DNA of 64,000 nucleotides from positions 186,001-250,000 of the forward strand of contig NZ_JAKZHX010000007.1 of assembly GCF_022568815.1 (NCBI RefSeq). Reading direction: 5' to 3'. The notes below the pieces were generated by a model. The model did not search any database and was not told where the DNA came from. It saw only the letters and a program-made list of their open reading frames with translations. Position 1 is the first letter of the stretch; every line of letters starts with the position of its first letter. Source of the DNA: Undibacterium paludis. GTDB lineage: Bacteria > Pseudomonadota > Gammaproteobacteria > Burkholderiales > Burkholderiaceae_D. Made by a program: the position numbers and the translations under genes. Below, piece by piece: positions 55,436-64,000 of this stretch.

Positions 55436-55743
55436 TTGACAGGGTTAGATTTCCGCAGTTGCTTTGGGAAACTTAAAGGGAAGCAGTCAGTCCCATCCCA
55501 AACAAAAATGCCCGCATCGCGCGGGCATTTTTGTTTTCTCAAAACGGAAATCAATTATATTGTTAACTCAAAGCAGGCCATTCCAAGATGGGGACAAGGT
55601 ATACATACACCTGTAAAACTTTGATTTATTATCTCGTGCTGTCAACAACGTGTGTACAAGCATATTCATTTTCCCGGTCAAATGGCAAGTACTGTACAAC
55701 TCGGGCATTTCATCGATAAACCGGCGGTGACCAAAGCGTCACG
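55436..55743. other. intergenic region between the SWIB gene and the 216-residue paralog
   Basis: 308 bp between convergent genes. Besides the terminator at 55504-55537 I see nothing; the remaining 200 bp is AT-rich, without a frame or repeat I can support. Confidence 0.5.
55504..55537 (+). terminator. bidirectional terminator after the SWIB gene
   Basis: ATGCCCGC, loop ATCGC, GCGGGCAT, flanked by five A on the left and TTTTTGTTTT on the right. Confidence 0.92.
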
Positions 55744-56394
55744 CTACAGGTTATCGCAGGTAACAGGTACCGTCGCCAGCTCATTGCCTATGGTTTCCCC
55801 GGGTTTGCGATGCAGGATACAGTAGGTGCCAAACGGTGTAATGACCTTGGATACTGGCCGGCCATCACCCAGCGTATAGACTTCGTGCCTGACACCCTCC
55901 CGCATCACTGTCGACGATGCCGCAATTCGTGCGCCAAGTTTGGCCATGGCTGCAGGCGGTACTTTGCTGGTGACACGGTCGCGCTCCTGGAAGTCTTTTT
56001 TCATTCCCTGGAAGACCGCAGTGACATCACGATTGATGACAGATGGAGATGACGGACTTTCTGCTGGCGGAAAGGAGAACGTGGAGGAGTCTGGCGTGGT
56101 CTCGACAGGTGTCGGCCTTGTCACCGGTTCAACCGTCTGTGCCGGTATGGCTGATGCCAGAGAAGGCTTGCTCAAGCGCTCTGTTGGCCTGACTGGTAAC
56201 GGTTGCATGGCCAGTTCTTTTTTGGGTGCGGGTAAATTCAAGAAAACCAGGCTGGCAGACGCCTGATTGTCAGATGTGCGCTGCGTCCTGATGATTGGCC
56301 AGGTGAAATACAGACACAAATGCAAAACCATCACTGCAAGCAGTATCTGCAAGTCAGAGTGGCGATCATTTTCACGGCTATGCAAGGTCAGCAT
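55744..56394 (-). CDS. hypothetical membrane-anchored protein, paralog 1
   Basis: 216 residues, no family recognised. A short charged N-terminus, one membrane helix (about 17-38, LQILLAVMVLHLCLYFTWPI), a Pro/Ser/Thr-rich periplasmic stretch (about 50-120), then a small C-terminal domain with VYTLGDGRPVSKVITPFGTY, CILHRKPG and a terminal VTCDNL. It is a tandem paralog of the next gene (56457-57158): both share the YFxWPII end of the helix, INRD in the linker, and the TLxDGxxVxKVxTPxGTYC block with a second Cys near the end. The two cysteines may pair. The shape recalls TonB-like proteins, but no TonB motif is visible. Confidence 0.8.
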   Translation of the reverse strand: MLTLHSRENDRHSDLQILLAVMVLHLCLYFTWPIIRTQRTSDNQASASLVFLNLPAPKKELAMQPLPVRPTERLSKPSLASAIPAQTVEPVTRPTPVETTPDSSTFSFPPAESPSSPSVINRDVTAVFQGMKKDFQERDRVTSKVPPAAMAKLGARIAASSTVMREGVRHEVYTLGDGRPVSKVITPFGTYCILHRKPGETIGNELATVPVTCDNL

Positions 56395-56456
56395 CGCTCT
56401 CTCCAGATATCCGTCAAACAGTCATTTGTGTTCATTGCACGCCCCAGGCAAATCTC

Positions 56457-57158
56457 TCAATAGTTCCCGCAGCTGACAGTCCTGGTGCCAGGGTCTTTGC
56501 CAAAATTCGCCGCCGTCGTCTGGCCGGCAATGACACAATAAGTACCGGCAGGAGTCGTCACCTTGGTAACGGATGTGCCATCAGATAAAGTGAAGGTCTT
56601 GATCTCGGTACCACGCGCACGGGCCGCAGCTTCAACATTTTTGGCGAACGTCAGCATGGATGATTTGTCCGGTTTTTCCTGGCCTGGAATAGTGCGATTC
56701 GGTAATTCGCGCTGCACTTCCCTGATGATACGACCAAGGTCGCGATTGATGCGTGTTGGTGCTGTAGCGCCAACCTGTGTATCCGGATTCGCTTGCTGTA
56801 CCTCCGGAAAACCCGGTAACTCGCTTTGCGTTGGTACCTGATTTGTTACCTGGTTTGCTGCCGGATTTTCAGTGCTTACTGATATCGGCGCGTGCGAAGT
56901 GACAACTGGCACTGACGGTGTCAGCAGGCGCACTGGTGACTGTGACTGCTTTGACTCCGATTTCCTCTCTGGTTGCCGCAACGGTGGCGGTGATGCGCTC
57001 AAGAAAAACAGTTCACCTGCCGTCTTTTCTGCCAGTCTGGCCGGCGTACGTCCCCCGATTATCGGCCAGACAAAATACACACTGACATGCAGCAGGCAGA
57101 CAATGATCAGTATTCGTCCATGTGAACGTACCAATTTTTCGTCGCTGTAAAATTGCAT
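56457..57158 (-). CDS. hypothetical membrane-anchored protein, paralog 2
   Basis: 233 residues, a tandem paralog of the downstream gene (62 bp gap). Membrane helix about 15-37 (ILIIVCLLHVSVYFVWPII), a Pro/Gln/Asn-rich linker (about 55-140), INRDLGRIIREVQREL, then a C-terminal domain with FTLSDGTSVTKVTTPAGTYC, and RTVSCGNY at the end. The upstream region is only 34 bp before the TIR element at 57192, so the promoter may lie in or beyond that element. Function unknown. Confidence 0.8.
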   Translation of the reverse strand: MQFYSDEKLVRSHGRILIIVCLLHVSVYFVWPIIGGRTPARLAEKTAGELFFLSASPPPLRQPERKSESKQSQSPVRLLTPSVPVVTSHAPISVSTENPAANQVTNQVPTQSELPGFPEVQQANPDTQVGATAPTRINRDLGRIIREVQRELPNRTIPGQEKPDKSSMLTFAKNVEAAARARGTEIKTFTLSDGTSVTKVTTPAGTYCVIAGQTTAANFGKDPGTRTVSCGNY

Positions 57159-57524
57159 GCATGACCACCCTGGCTTTTAATAAAAAAGACACTAGTGGAC
57201 TGTAACAGTGAAAGCGGAAGTGAAGGACATGTGCCCGGTGACTCAGGGCAAGGCAAGGTTTTGACAAATAAACACAGCGATAGCGGGGCTATCGCGCGTA
57301 TTTGCAACGCCGCCCTGGTCGGCGCGCACATAGTCGGCACTTCGCTTTTCACTGTTACAGTCCGCTAGGGATTGTGCAGGAATTCACGTCTTTTCCAAAC
57401 AGCCGGCATAAAAAGGCGCATCAGCATGTACCGGAGGTAGCAGGGCATGCCACCTTGCAGCCTTCCTCCACCTGCTGGCAACCTGCTATCTGCCGACACA
57501 TGTCGTGATGGCGGTGGGTAGTGC
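57159..57524. other. intergenic region carrying the complete TIR element
   Basis: 366 bp between paralog 2 and the transglycosylase gene. The TIR element occupies 57192-57368. The remaining 156 bp next to the transglycosylase stop has no supported feature. Confidence 0.6.
57192..57368. mobile_element. MITE-like element with ~31-bp terminal inverted repeats
   Basis: 177 bp with no coding capacity. Both ends read CTAG followed by (T/C)GGACTGTAACAGTGAAA and then AGCG/GCGG…AAGTG, so the terminal inverted repeats are nearly perfect over about 31 bp. The flanking CTAG at both ends fits the target preference of IS5- or IS630-type transposases. The interior folds into a hairpin (CAAATA…GCGATAGC / GCTATCGC…TATTTG, 57258-57306). 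A solo end of the same family is at 40683. No transposase is in the window, so it would depend on one elsewhere. Confidence 0.82.
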
Positions 57525-58217
57525 TTATTTAGGATATTCCCAATTCTTCCAGTTTGCCAATACTGCCTTGGGATATTCAGGACGGCCACGGCTGCCATTG
57601 TAGCGTCCGAGGGCAAGGTAGAGGTCGCCGTTTTCCATGTCGATATACATACGCAGGATGGAGCAGCCGTAACGTAGGTTGGTTTGCATCTGAAACAGCT
57701 TTTTCGCATCCCCGTCGCCAATCACACGCGACCAGAAGGGCATGACCTGCATATAACCACGTGCCCCCACTACCGACGTCGCATATTTGCGAAAGGCCGA
57801 TTCCACCTGCATCAGACCCATGACCATGGCGGTATCAAGACCGGCACGCTTGGATTCATACCAGATGGCTTCCAGCAATTCCCTGCGGGTCTGCATATCA
57901 GGAATACGCTTGCTCAGCCGCGTGGACATCTCACCCAGCCAATTCAGGTATTTGATACGCTCTTCAATATTATTGAAAGTCGGTTTGGGTGGCCTGGAAT
58001 CAGACACTGCTTTAGCCAGGGCGAGGCGGACTGAATCTGCCATCGCCTCTTCTTTTTGATTGCCCGCATGAGCAGGCAATCCTGACAGGGCCAGGATGAT
58101 CATGCAGCCAGAGGCAAGGAACCTTATCCATGATCTTGCCAATGCCTGCATGCCAAAGCGGTGACTGAAACGACTTCCATTGCGCCATACGCAAAAGCGC
58201 AAGTAAAAATAGTTCAT
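57525..58217 (-). CDS. lytic transglycosylase (SLT domain)
   Basis: Cleaves peptidoglycan glycan strands. 230 residues from the start at 58217; an internal ATG at 58151 (MQALARSWIRFLASG) would begin directly with a normal signal peptide ending AHAG and may be the real start. The SLT domain has the catalytic Glu in MGLMQVESAF, then VGARGYMQVMPFW and NLRYGCSILRMYID. It lies 8 bp after proS on the same strand, so is probably co-transcribed with it. Confidence 0.9.
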   Translation of the reverse strand: MNYFYLRFCVWRNGSRFSHRFGMQALARSWIRFLASGCMIILALSGLPAHAGNQKEEAMADSVRLALAKAVSDSRPPKPTFNNIEERIKYLNWLGEMSTRLSKRIPDMQTRRELLEAIWYESKRAGLDTAMVMGLMQVESAFRKYATSVVGARGYMQVMPFWSRVIGDGDAKKLFQMQTNLRYGCSILRMYIDMENGDLYLALGRYNGSRGRPEYPKAVLANWKNWEYPK

Positions 58218-58225
58218 CCTGCTAT

Positions 58226-59950
58226 TTATTTTCCTGCGAGTTTGGATTGAATGAAGGCCAGCATTTCTGCAACTGGCACATTGCTGGCTTCGGCATCACG
58301 ACGTCCCAGGTATTCCAGCTTGCCCTCTTTCAGACCACGGTCGCCAATGACCACACGATGCGGTACACCGATCAATTCCCAATCAGCAAACATGGCGCCT
58401 GGACGTTCACCGCGGTCATCGAGAATGACGTCAACACCAGCGGTCAGCAGCGCCTGGTACAGTGCTTCTGTTTCGGTTTTGACAGCCTCGCTGCGATCCA
58501 TGCCCATAGGACAGATCACGACTTCAAACGGCGCAATGGCGGTGGGCCAGATGATGCCTTTGTCGTCAAAATTCTGTTCAATGGCGGCACCAAGTATGCG
58601 TGTCACACCGATGCCGTAACACCCCATTTGCAAGACTTGTGGCTTGCCATTCTCGTCAAGGAAAGTGGCTTTCATGTCGTCGGAATAGCGGGTACCAAGC
58701 TGGAATACATGGCCCACTTCGATACCACGCTGTATGGCCAGCACACCTTTGCCATCTGGAGAAGGATCACCGGCAACGACATTGCGCAGGTCGGCCACTT
58801 CTGGTTCAGGCAAATCACGCCCCCAGTTGGTACCGGTATAGTGATAATCGGTCTCGTTGGCGCCACAGACAAAATCAGCCATGTTGACGACGGTTCTGTC
58901 AGCAACCACCTTGACTGGCTTGACCGTGCCGACAGGACCAAGGTAACCTGGTTTGCTGCCAAAGTGCTCGACGATTTCTGCTTCGGTCGCAAAACGGTAA
59001 TTAGCCAGGCCGGCAACTTTGCTGGCCTTGACTTCATTGAGCTCATGGTCACCACGCAATAACAGCAGCCAGACTTCTGCACCTTTTTCAGTATCAACCG
59101 CCAGTACGATGGACTTGACCGTAGTTTGCAGGGGTATGCCCAGCAATTCCGCCACATCTTCGCACTTGGCTTTGCCAGGTGTTGCCGTTTTGGTCAGCGC
59201 AGCGCCAGCAGGCGCACGTTCAGTACTGAGTGCAACGGCTTCCGCGGCTTCCATATTGGCGGCGTAATCTGAGCTTGGGCAATACACCAGCGCGTCTTCA
59301 CCGGTATCAGCAATCACGTGGAACTCATGCGAACCAGAGCCGCCGATGGCGCCATTGTCAGCAGCAACAGCACGGAACTGCAAGCCAAAACGCTCAAAGA
59401 TGCGGGTATAGGCGTCATACATGATTTGATAGGATTTTTTCAAGCCCTCAACATCACGGTCGAACGAATAAGCGTCTTTCATGGTGAATTCACGGCCACG
59501 CATCAGGCCAAAGCGTGGGCGACGCTCATCACGGAACTTGGTCTGGATATGGTAAAAATTGACCGGCAACTGGCGGTAAGAGCGAATTTCTGTACGAACC
59601 ACGTCAGTGATCGCTTCTTCGGAGGTCGGCTGGATGATGTAATCGCGGCCATGGCGGTCTTTCACCCGCATCAGTTCTGGTCCCATTTTGTCCCAGCGCC
59701 CGGTTTCCTGCCAGAGTTCAGCTGGTTGCACGACAGGCATCAGCATTTCTATCGCGCCGGCGCGATTCATTTCCTCACGAATAATGTTTTCGACTTTGCG
59801 GATGATGCGCAGGCCCATGGGCATGTAATTGTAGATACCGGAACCCAGGCGTTTGATCATGCCCGCGCGCATCATCAGTTTATGGCTGACGATTTCGGCA
59901 TCGGCAGGCGCTTCTTTCAGTGTGGAAATAAAAAATCGTGTAGCACGCAT
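58226..59950 (-). CDS. proS: prolyl-tRNA synthetase
   Basis: Class II synthetase for tRNA-Pro. The frame opens at 59986, but homology starts at [15 protein letters not shown] (59950), giving 574 codons, the length of the E. coli type enzyme. Motif 2 region [19 protein letters not shown], a YbaK-like editing insertion (about 220-400, containing [18 protein letters not shown] and FVCGANE), motif 3 [13 protein letters not shown] and a C-terminal anticodon-binding domain. Divergent from rppH with about 215 bp between. Confidence 0.96.
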   Translation of the reverse strand: MRATRFFISTLKEAPADAEIVSHKLMMRAGMIKRLGSGIYNYMPMGLRIIRKVENIIREEMNRAGAIEMLMPVVQPAELWQETGRWDKMGPELMRVKDRHGRDYIIQPTSEEAITDVVRTEIRSYRQLPVNFYHIQTKFRDERRPRFGLMRGREFTMKDAYSFDRDVEGLKKSYQIMYDAYTRIFERFGLQFRAVAADNGAIGGSGSHEFHVIADTGEDALVYCPSSDYAANMEAAEAVALSTERAPAGAALTKTATPGKAKCEDVAELLGIPLQTTVKSIVLAVDTEKGAEVWLLLLRGDHELNEVKASKVAGLANYRFATEAEIVEHFGSKPGYLGPVGTVKPVKVVADRTVVNMADFVCGANETDYHYTGTNWGRDLPEPEVADLRNVVAGDPSPDGKGVLAIQRGIEVGHVFQLGTRYSDDMKATFLDENGKPQVLQMGCYGIGVTRILGAAIEQNFDDKGIIWPTAIAPFEVVICPMGMDRSEAVKTETEALYQALLTAGVDVILDDRGERPGAMFADWELIGVPHRVVIGDRGLKEGKLEYLGRRDAEASNVPVAEMLAFIQSKLAGK

Positions 59951-60165
59951 GACAGTGATTCTTTTTAAATGGAGGGTTATAATCAACTCAATTTTAAAGG
60001 ATTAGCTGGCTAATGCGCCCACTCTTTGCACATTTGATGAAGGAAACTGCGATTTGTTCGCCTCGCTTGACGCTGCCCGCTGAAAAAAGCGGTGTTTTTC
60101 GACGAAACTATCGATATCTAATGCAGGAGCAAGCCGTTTAGCCACAGAAAGTTTTGAGGTTGAAC

Positions 60166-60738
60166 ATGCTGGATCGTGAAGGCTTCCGCCCTAACGTTGG
60201 CATAATTTTGCTAAACGCCAACAATGAGGTATGGTGGGGAAAACGTGTGCGCGAGCACTCCTGGCAATTCCCGCAGGGTGGCATTAAATATGGTGAGTCT
60301 CCGGAACAGGCCATGTTCCGTGAACTCGAAGAAGAAACCGGCTTGCTGCCAGAGCATGTCAAAGTCATCGGCCGCACCCGTGACTGGCTGCGCTATGAGG
60401 TACCGGATCATTTCATCAAGCGTGAAATTCGCGGGCATTACCGCGGCCAGAAACAAATCTGGTTCCTGTTGCGCATGATAGGCCGTGATTGCGATGTCAA
60501 TCTGCGGGCCAGCACCCATCCTGAATTTGATGCCTGGCGCTGGCATGATTACTGGGTACCGCTGGATGTGGTGATTGAGTTCAAGCGCGGGGTCTATCAA
60601 CTGGCCCTGCAGGAATTGTCACGTTATGTGCACAGGACGGAACATCCAAACTCCAACCGCAATCGCTATTTGCGCAGCCAGCAACAGACGCAAAAAGCCC
60701 AGAACGGCAAAAAAACCGAACCGGAAGAATCCAAATAA
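60166..60738 (+). CDS. rppH: RNA pyrophosphohydrolase RppH
   Basis: Nudix enzyme that removes pyrophosphate from the 5' end of mRNAs and so starts their decay. The ATG at 60166 ([16 protein letters not shown]) has a GAGG ribosome binding site 6 bp upstream; 190 residues. The Nudix box [20 protein letters not shown] is complete with the REXXEEXG residues. The C-terminal tail (residues about 160-190) is Lys/Gln-rich. It is followed 3 bp later by the CNP1-family gene. Confidence 0.95.
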   Translation: MLDREGFRPNVGIILLNANNEVWWGKRVREHSWQFPQGGIKYGESPEQAMFRELEEETGLLPEHVKVIGRTRDWLRYEVPDHFIKREIRGHYRGQKQIWFLLRMIGRDCDVNLRASTHPEFDAWRWHDYWVPLDVVIEFKRGVYQLALQELSRYVHRTEHPNSNRNRYLRSQQQTQKAQNGKKTEPEESK

Positions 60739-60741
60739 TTT

Positions 60742-61248
60742 ATGCCAAATATACAATTACGCCACTTTATCATTCTTGCACTCAGTTGTTTGCCGCTTGT
60801 CGGCAGTTATGCAGCAGAACTGGAAGAGGATGATAAAGAATGGCACGAGGTCGCCTTGCAGTTGCCTGAAGCGCCCAAACCAGAAAACCTGTTGAATTTT
60901 TACAATAGTGGCAACCAGTCATTCGCCATCGATACCAAGTCTCTATCGGTTGCTGCTGACGGCACGATACGCTATACCCTGGTTGCCACCAGTTCGGCAG
61001 GCGCAAAAAATATCAGCTACGAAGGCCTGCGCTGCCAGACTTATGAGGTGAAACTGTATGCATTCGGACGCCCTGATGGTGCCTGGTCACGTTCACGCCG
61101 CAACCAGTGGGAAGCAATTTCCAATCGTGGCTTGAACAAGCAGCACAGCACACTGTATTCGGAATATTTTTGCGAAGGGCACACCATAGCCGGCAAGGCC
61201 GAGGTTTTACTGGAAAAATTACGCGGTAAGAAATCTCCATGGCGCTGA
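60742..61248 (+). CDS. CNP1-like family protein
   Basis: Secreted protein of unknown function, 168 residues. Signal peptide about 1-23 (LALSCLPLVGSYA), then a domain with EWHEVALQLPEAPKPENLL, FAIDTKSLSVAADGTIRYTL, and two cysteines (GLRCQTYEVK, EYFCEGHTI) that probably form a disulfide in the periplasm. The name comes from a neisserial cryptic nuclease-like protein; activity is not established. Co-transcribed with rppH. Confidence 0.86.
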   Translation: MPNIQLRHFIILALSCLPLVGSYAAELEEDDKEWHEVALQLPEAPKPENLLNFYNSGNQSFAIDTKSLSVAADGTIRYTLVATSSAGAKNISYEGLRCQTYEVKLYAFGRPDGAWSRSRRNQWEAISNRGLNKQHSTLYSEYFCEGHTIAGKAEVLLEKLRGKKSPWR

Positions 61249-61287
61249 AACGGATGACGCACTACAAGTCCAGCGAATGAAATCAAA

Positions 61288-61320
61288 GAGCAGTTTGATG
61301 ACAAACTGCTCCTTTTTTTA
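61288..61320 (+). terminator. rho-independent terminator after the CNP1-family gene
   Basis: GAGCAGTTTG, loop ATGA, CAAACTGCTC, then CTTTTTTTA: a perfect 10-bp stem. It ends 6 bp before the convergent proB stop codon. Confidence 0.93.
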
Positions 61321-61326
61321 TACGAT

Positions 61327-62445
61327 TTACAACAAAACCAGATTGTCCCTGTGTATTAGTTCCGGCTCTTCCACAAAGCCAAGAATGGCCAGGATTTCGC
61401 TGGATGCATGACGCTTGATACGGCGTGCGTCAGCACTGGAATAGTTGCTGAGCCCCTTGGCCACAGCATTGCCAGCCTCATCACAACAGGTAACGACAGC
61501 GCCGCGACTGAACTCGCCGCGCACGTCAAGCACACCTATGGGTAACAATGACTTACCCTCACGTGTCAGCTTTTGCACGGCACCGGCATCGAGTACGATC
61601 TGTCCCAAGGTCTGCAAATGATCCAGCATCCATTGCTTGCGTGCCGCCAGCGGCGCCATTTGCGATATCAATTGCGTGCCTATGGACTCCCCCTGTGCCA
61701 GGCGCAGCAGCACATTTTCTTCCCGCCCCCAGGCAATGACCGTATGCGTACCTGAACTGGCGCCACGCTTGGCAGCCAGTATCTTGGTCAGCATGCCACC
61801 GCTGCCAAGGCTGGAACCAGCCCCGCCAGCCATAGCCTCCAGCGCCGGATCACCGGCACGCGCCTCATGAACAAATTCTGCATCCGGGTTTTTACGCGGA
61901 TCTGCCGTGTACAAACCCTTCTGGTCAGTCAGGATGATCAGGGCGTCGCCTTCTATCAGGTTCGCCACGAGGGCGCCAAGGGTGTCATTGTCACCAAACT
62001 TGATTTCGTCAGTGACCACTGTGTCGTTTTCATTGATGATAGGGACGACGCCAAAGCGTAACAGGGTAAACAGTGTGGAACGCGCATTCAGATAGCGCTC
62101 ACGGTCAGCCAGATCAGCATGCGTCAACAGTATCTGCGCCGTACCTATGCCATGCTCACTAAAGCTGCTTTCATAAATTTGCGCCAGCCCCATCTGCCCG
62201 ACAGCAGCACAAGCCTGCAATTCATGGATGCCAGTCGGTCGTTTTTCAAAACCCAGACGCTGGCGCCCCTCGGCAATGGCGCCGGAGCTGACGAGTACGA
62301 CTTCCTTCCCCATGCTGCGCAAAGCGGCGATCTGCGCCGCCCATTTGGCGATAGCCACTTTGTCGAGTCCCTTGCCGTCGTTGGTGACGAGTGAAGAACC
62401 GACTTTGATGATCAGACGTTTTGCTTGTTGGATGACAGATTGCAT
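61327..62445 (-). CDS. proB: glutamate 5-kinase
   Basis: First step of proline synthesis from glutamate. 372 residues: amino-acid kinase domain (1-255) with [24 protein letters not shown] and [20 protein letters not shown], and a C-terminal PUA domain (about 275-360, [18 protein letters not shown]). Downstream of obgE on the same strand with 244 bp between them, which includes the obgE terminator, so it should have its own promoter in the AT-rich gap 62446-62655. Confidence 0.96.
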   Translation of the reverse strand: MQSVIQQAKRLIIKVGSSLVTNDGKGLDKVAIAKWAAQIAALRSMGKEVVLVSSGAIAEGRQRLGFEKRPTGIHELQACAAVGQMGLAQIYESSFSEHGIGTAQILLTHADLADRERYLNARSTLFTLLRFGVVPIINENDTVVTDEIKFGDNDTLGALVANLIEGDALIILTDQKGLYTADPRKNPDAEFVHEARAGDPALEAMAGGAGSSLGSGGMLTKILAAKRGASSGTHTVIAWGREENVLLRLAQGESIGTQLISQMAPLAARKQWMLDHLQTLGQIVLDAGAVQKLTREGKSLLPIGVLDVRGEFSRGAVVTCCDEAGNAVAKGLSNYSSADARRIKRHASSEILAILGFVEEPELIHRDNLVLL

Positions 62446-62656
62446 AAATGCTCAGTACAAATGATCAAATTGCTGACCACTTTACGGAACGTGGAACAGC
62501 GAAAACAGAAAATTATACTTTATATGGATTGAGCATAGACAATCTAAATTAAATTTAGAATCGTGTGATGAATTCTTATTTTAATGAGATTTAAGTTATC
62601 AAAAAAATAAATTACGTACTCAAAAGCAACACTAACATCACGCGCAGGACTGCGGG

Positions 62657-62684
62657 CGAAAAAAAGCCCGGTAAAAACCGGGCT
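62657..62684 (-). terminator. rho-independent terminator after obgE
   Basis: On the minus strand AGCCCGG, loop TTTTTA, CCGGGCT, then a run of seven T, starting only 5 bp after the obgE stop codon. It separates obgE from proB. Confidence 0.92.
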
Positions 62685-62689
62685 TTCAT

Positions 62690-64000
<1,311 letters not shown>

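Noticed and set aside
60075-60100. CCGCT…AGCGG hairpin with TGTTTTT before rppH as an attenuator
   Set aside because: Only a 5-bp stem with an A-rich loop; too weak to call.

Overview
The window looks like chromosomal DNA of a betaproteobacterium of the order Burkholderiales. Moderate GC, the gene content (a PyrB plus inactive dihydroorotase pair, Chp-type pilus chemotaxis, PilS/PilR, class Ia NrdAB, a lysine/alanine-rich H1-like histone, a CNP1-family protein beside rppH) and the protein sequences point to Oxalobacteraceae, with Undibacterium my best guess. Nearly all of the sequence is housekeeping. I see no rRNA, tRNA, CRISPR array, prophage or intact transposase gene.

Layout: 0-3.3 kb holds leuS (cut by the window edge), exbD, exbB, dapB and bamE on the minus strand, with fur diverging. 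3.8-6.1 kb holds a CheY-like regulator, hrcA and a HAD phosphatase. 6.1-10.8 kb is a plus-strand run nadK, recN, hemH, apaH. 10.8-15.5 kb is a minus-strand block with an acyltransferase and, behind a terminator, the operon yqgE-ruvX-pyrR-pyrB-pyrC'. A photolyase gene and a 0.65-kb repeat-rich gap follow. 17.8-28.5 kb is the type IV pilus chemotaxis operon pilG-pilH-pilI-pilJ-chpA, ending in a 2262-residue CheA hybrid. 28.6-31.1 kb has a rubredoxin gene, an atypical thiD and hemL. 31.2-35.2 kb has a cytosine-deaminase-like gene, a LacI regulator, a YggT protein and the histone-like gene, with lacI, yggT and the histone gene enclosed by two inverted copies of a ~145-bp repeat. 35.9-40.1 kb is nrdA-nrdB with an NrdR-type box upstream. 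40.8-45.1 kb is ypjD, a PP0621-type gene, pilS and pilR.

45.2-53.0 kb is the most accessory-looking part: a NitT/TauT-type ABC importer, a stand-alone periplasmic Cache protein, a DctB-like kinase, a DctD-like sigma-54 activator and an amino-acid-type binding protein. A good -24/-12 promoter and an upstream palindrome lie in front of the importer genes, so this reads as a self-contained sense-and-import module. 53.4-64 kb returns to core genes: ffh, a SWIB protein with a histone-like tail, two tandem paralogous membrane-anchored proteins of unknown function, a lytic transglycosylase, proS, rppH, a CNP1-family gene, proB and obgE.

The points I rate highest are the sigma-54 sense-and-import module (including an activator with GAFTSA in place of GAFTGA), the tandem TonB-shaped paralogs, two families of short inverted-repeat elements, the inactive dihydroorotase, the multi-Hpt ChpA without methylation enzymes beside it, and tandem coding repeats in the histone-like gene.
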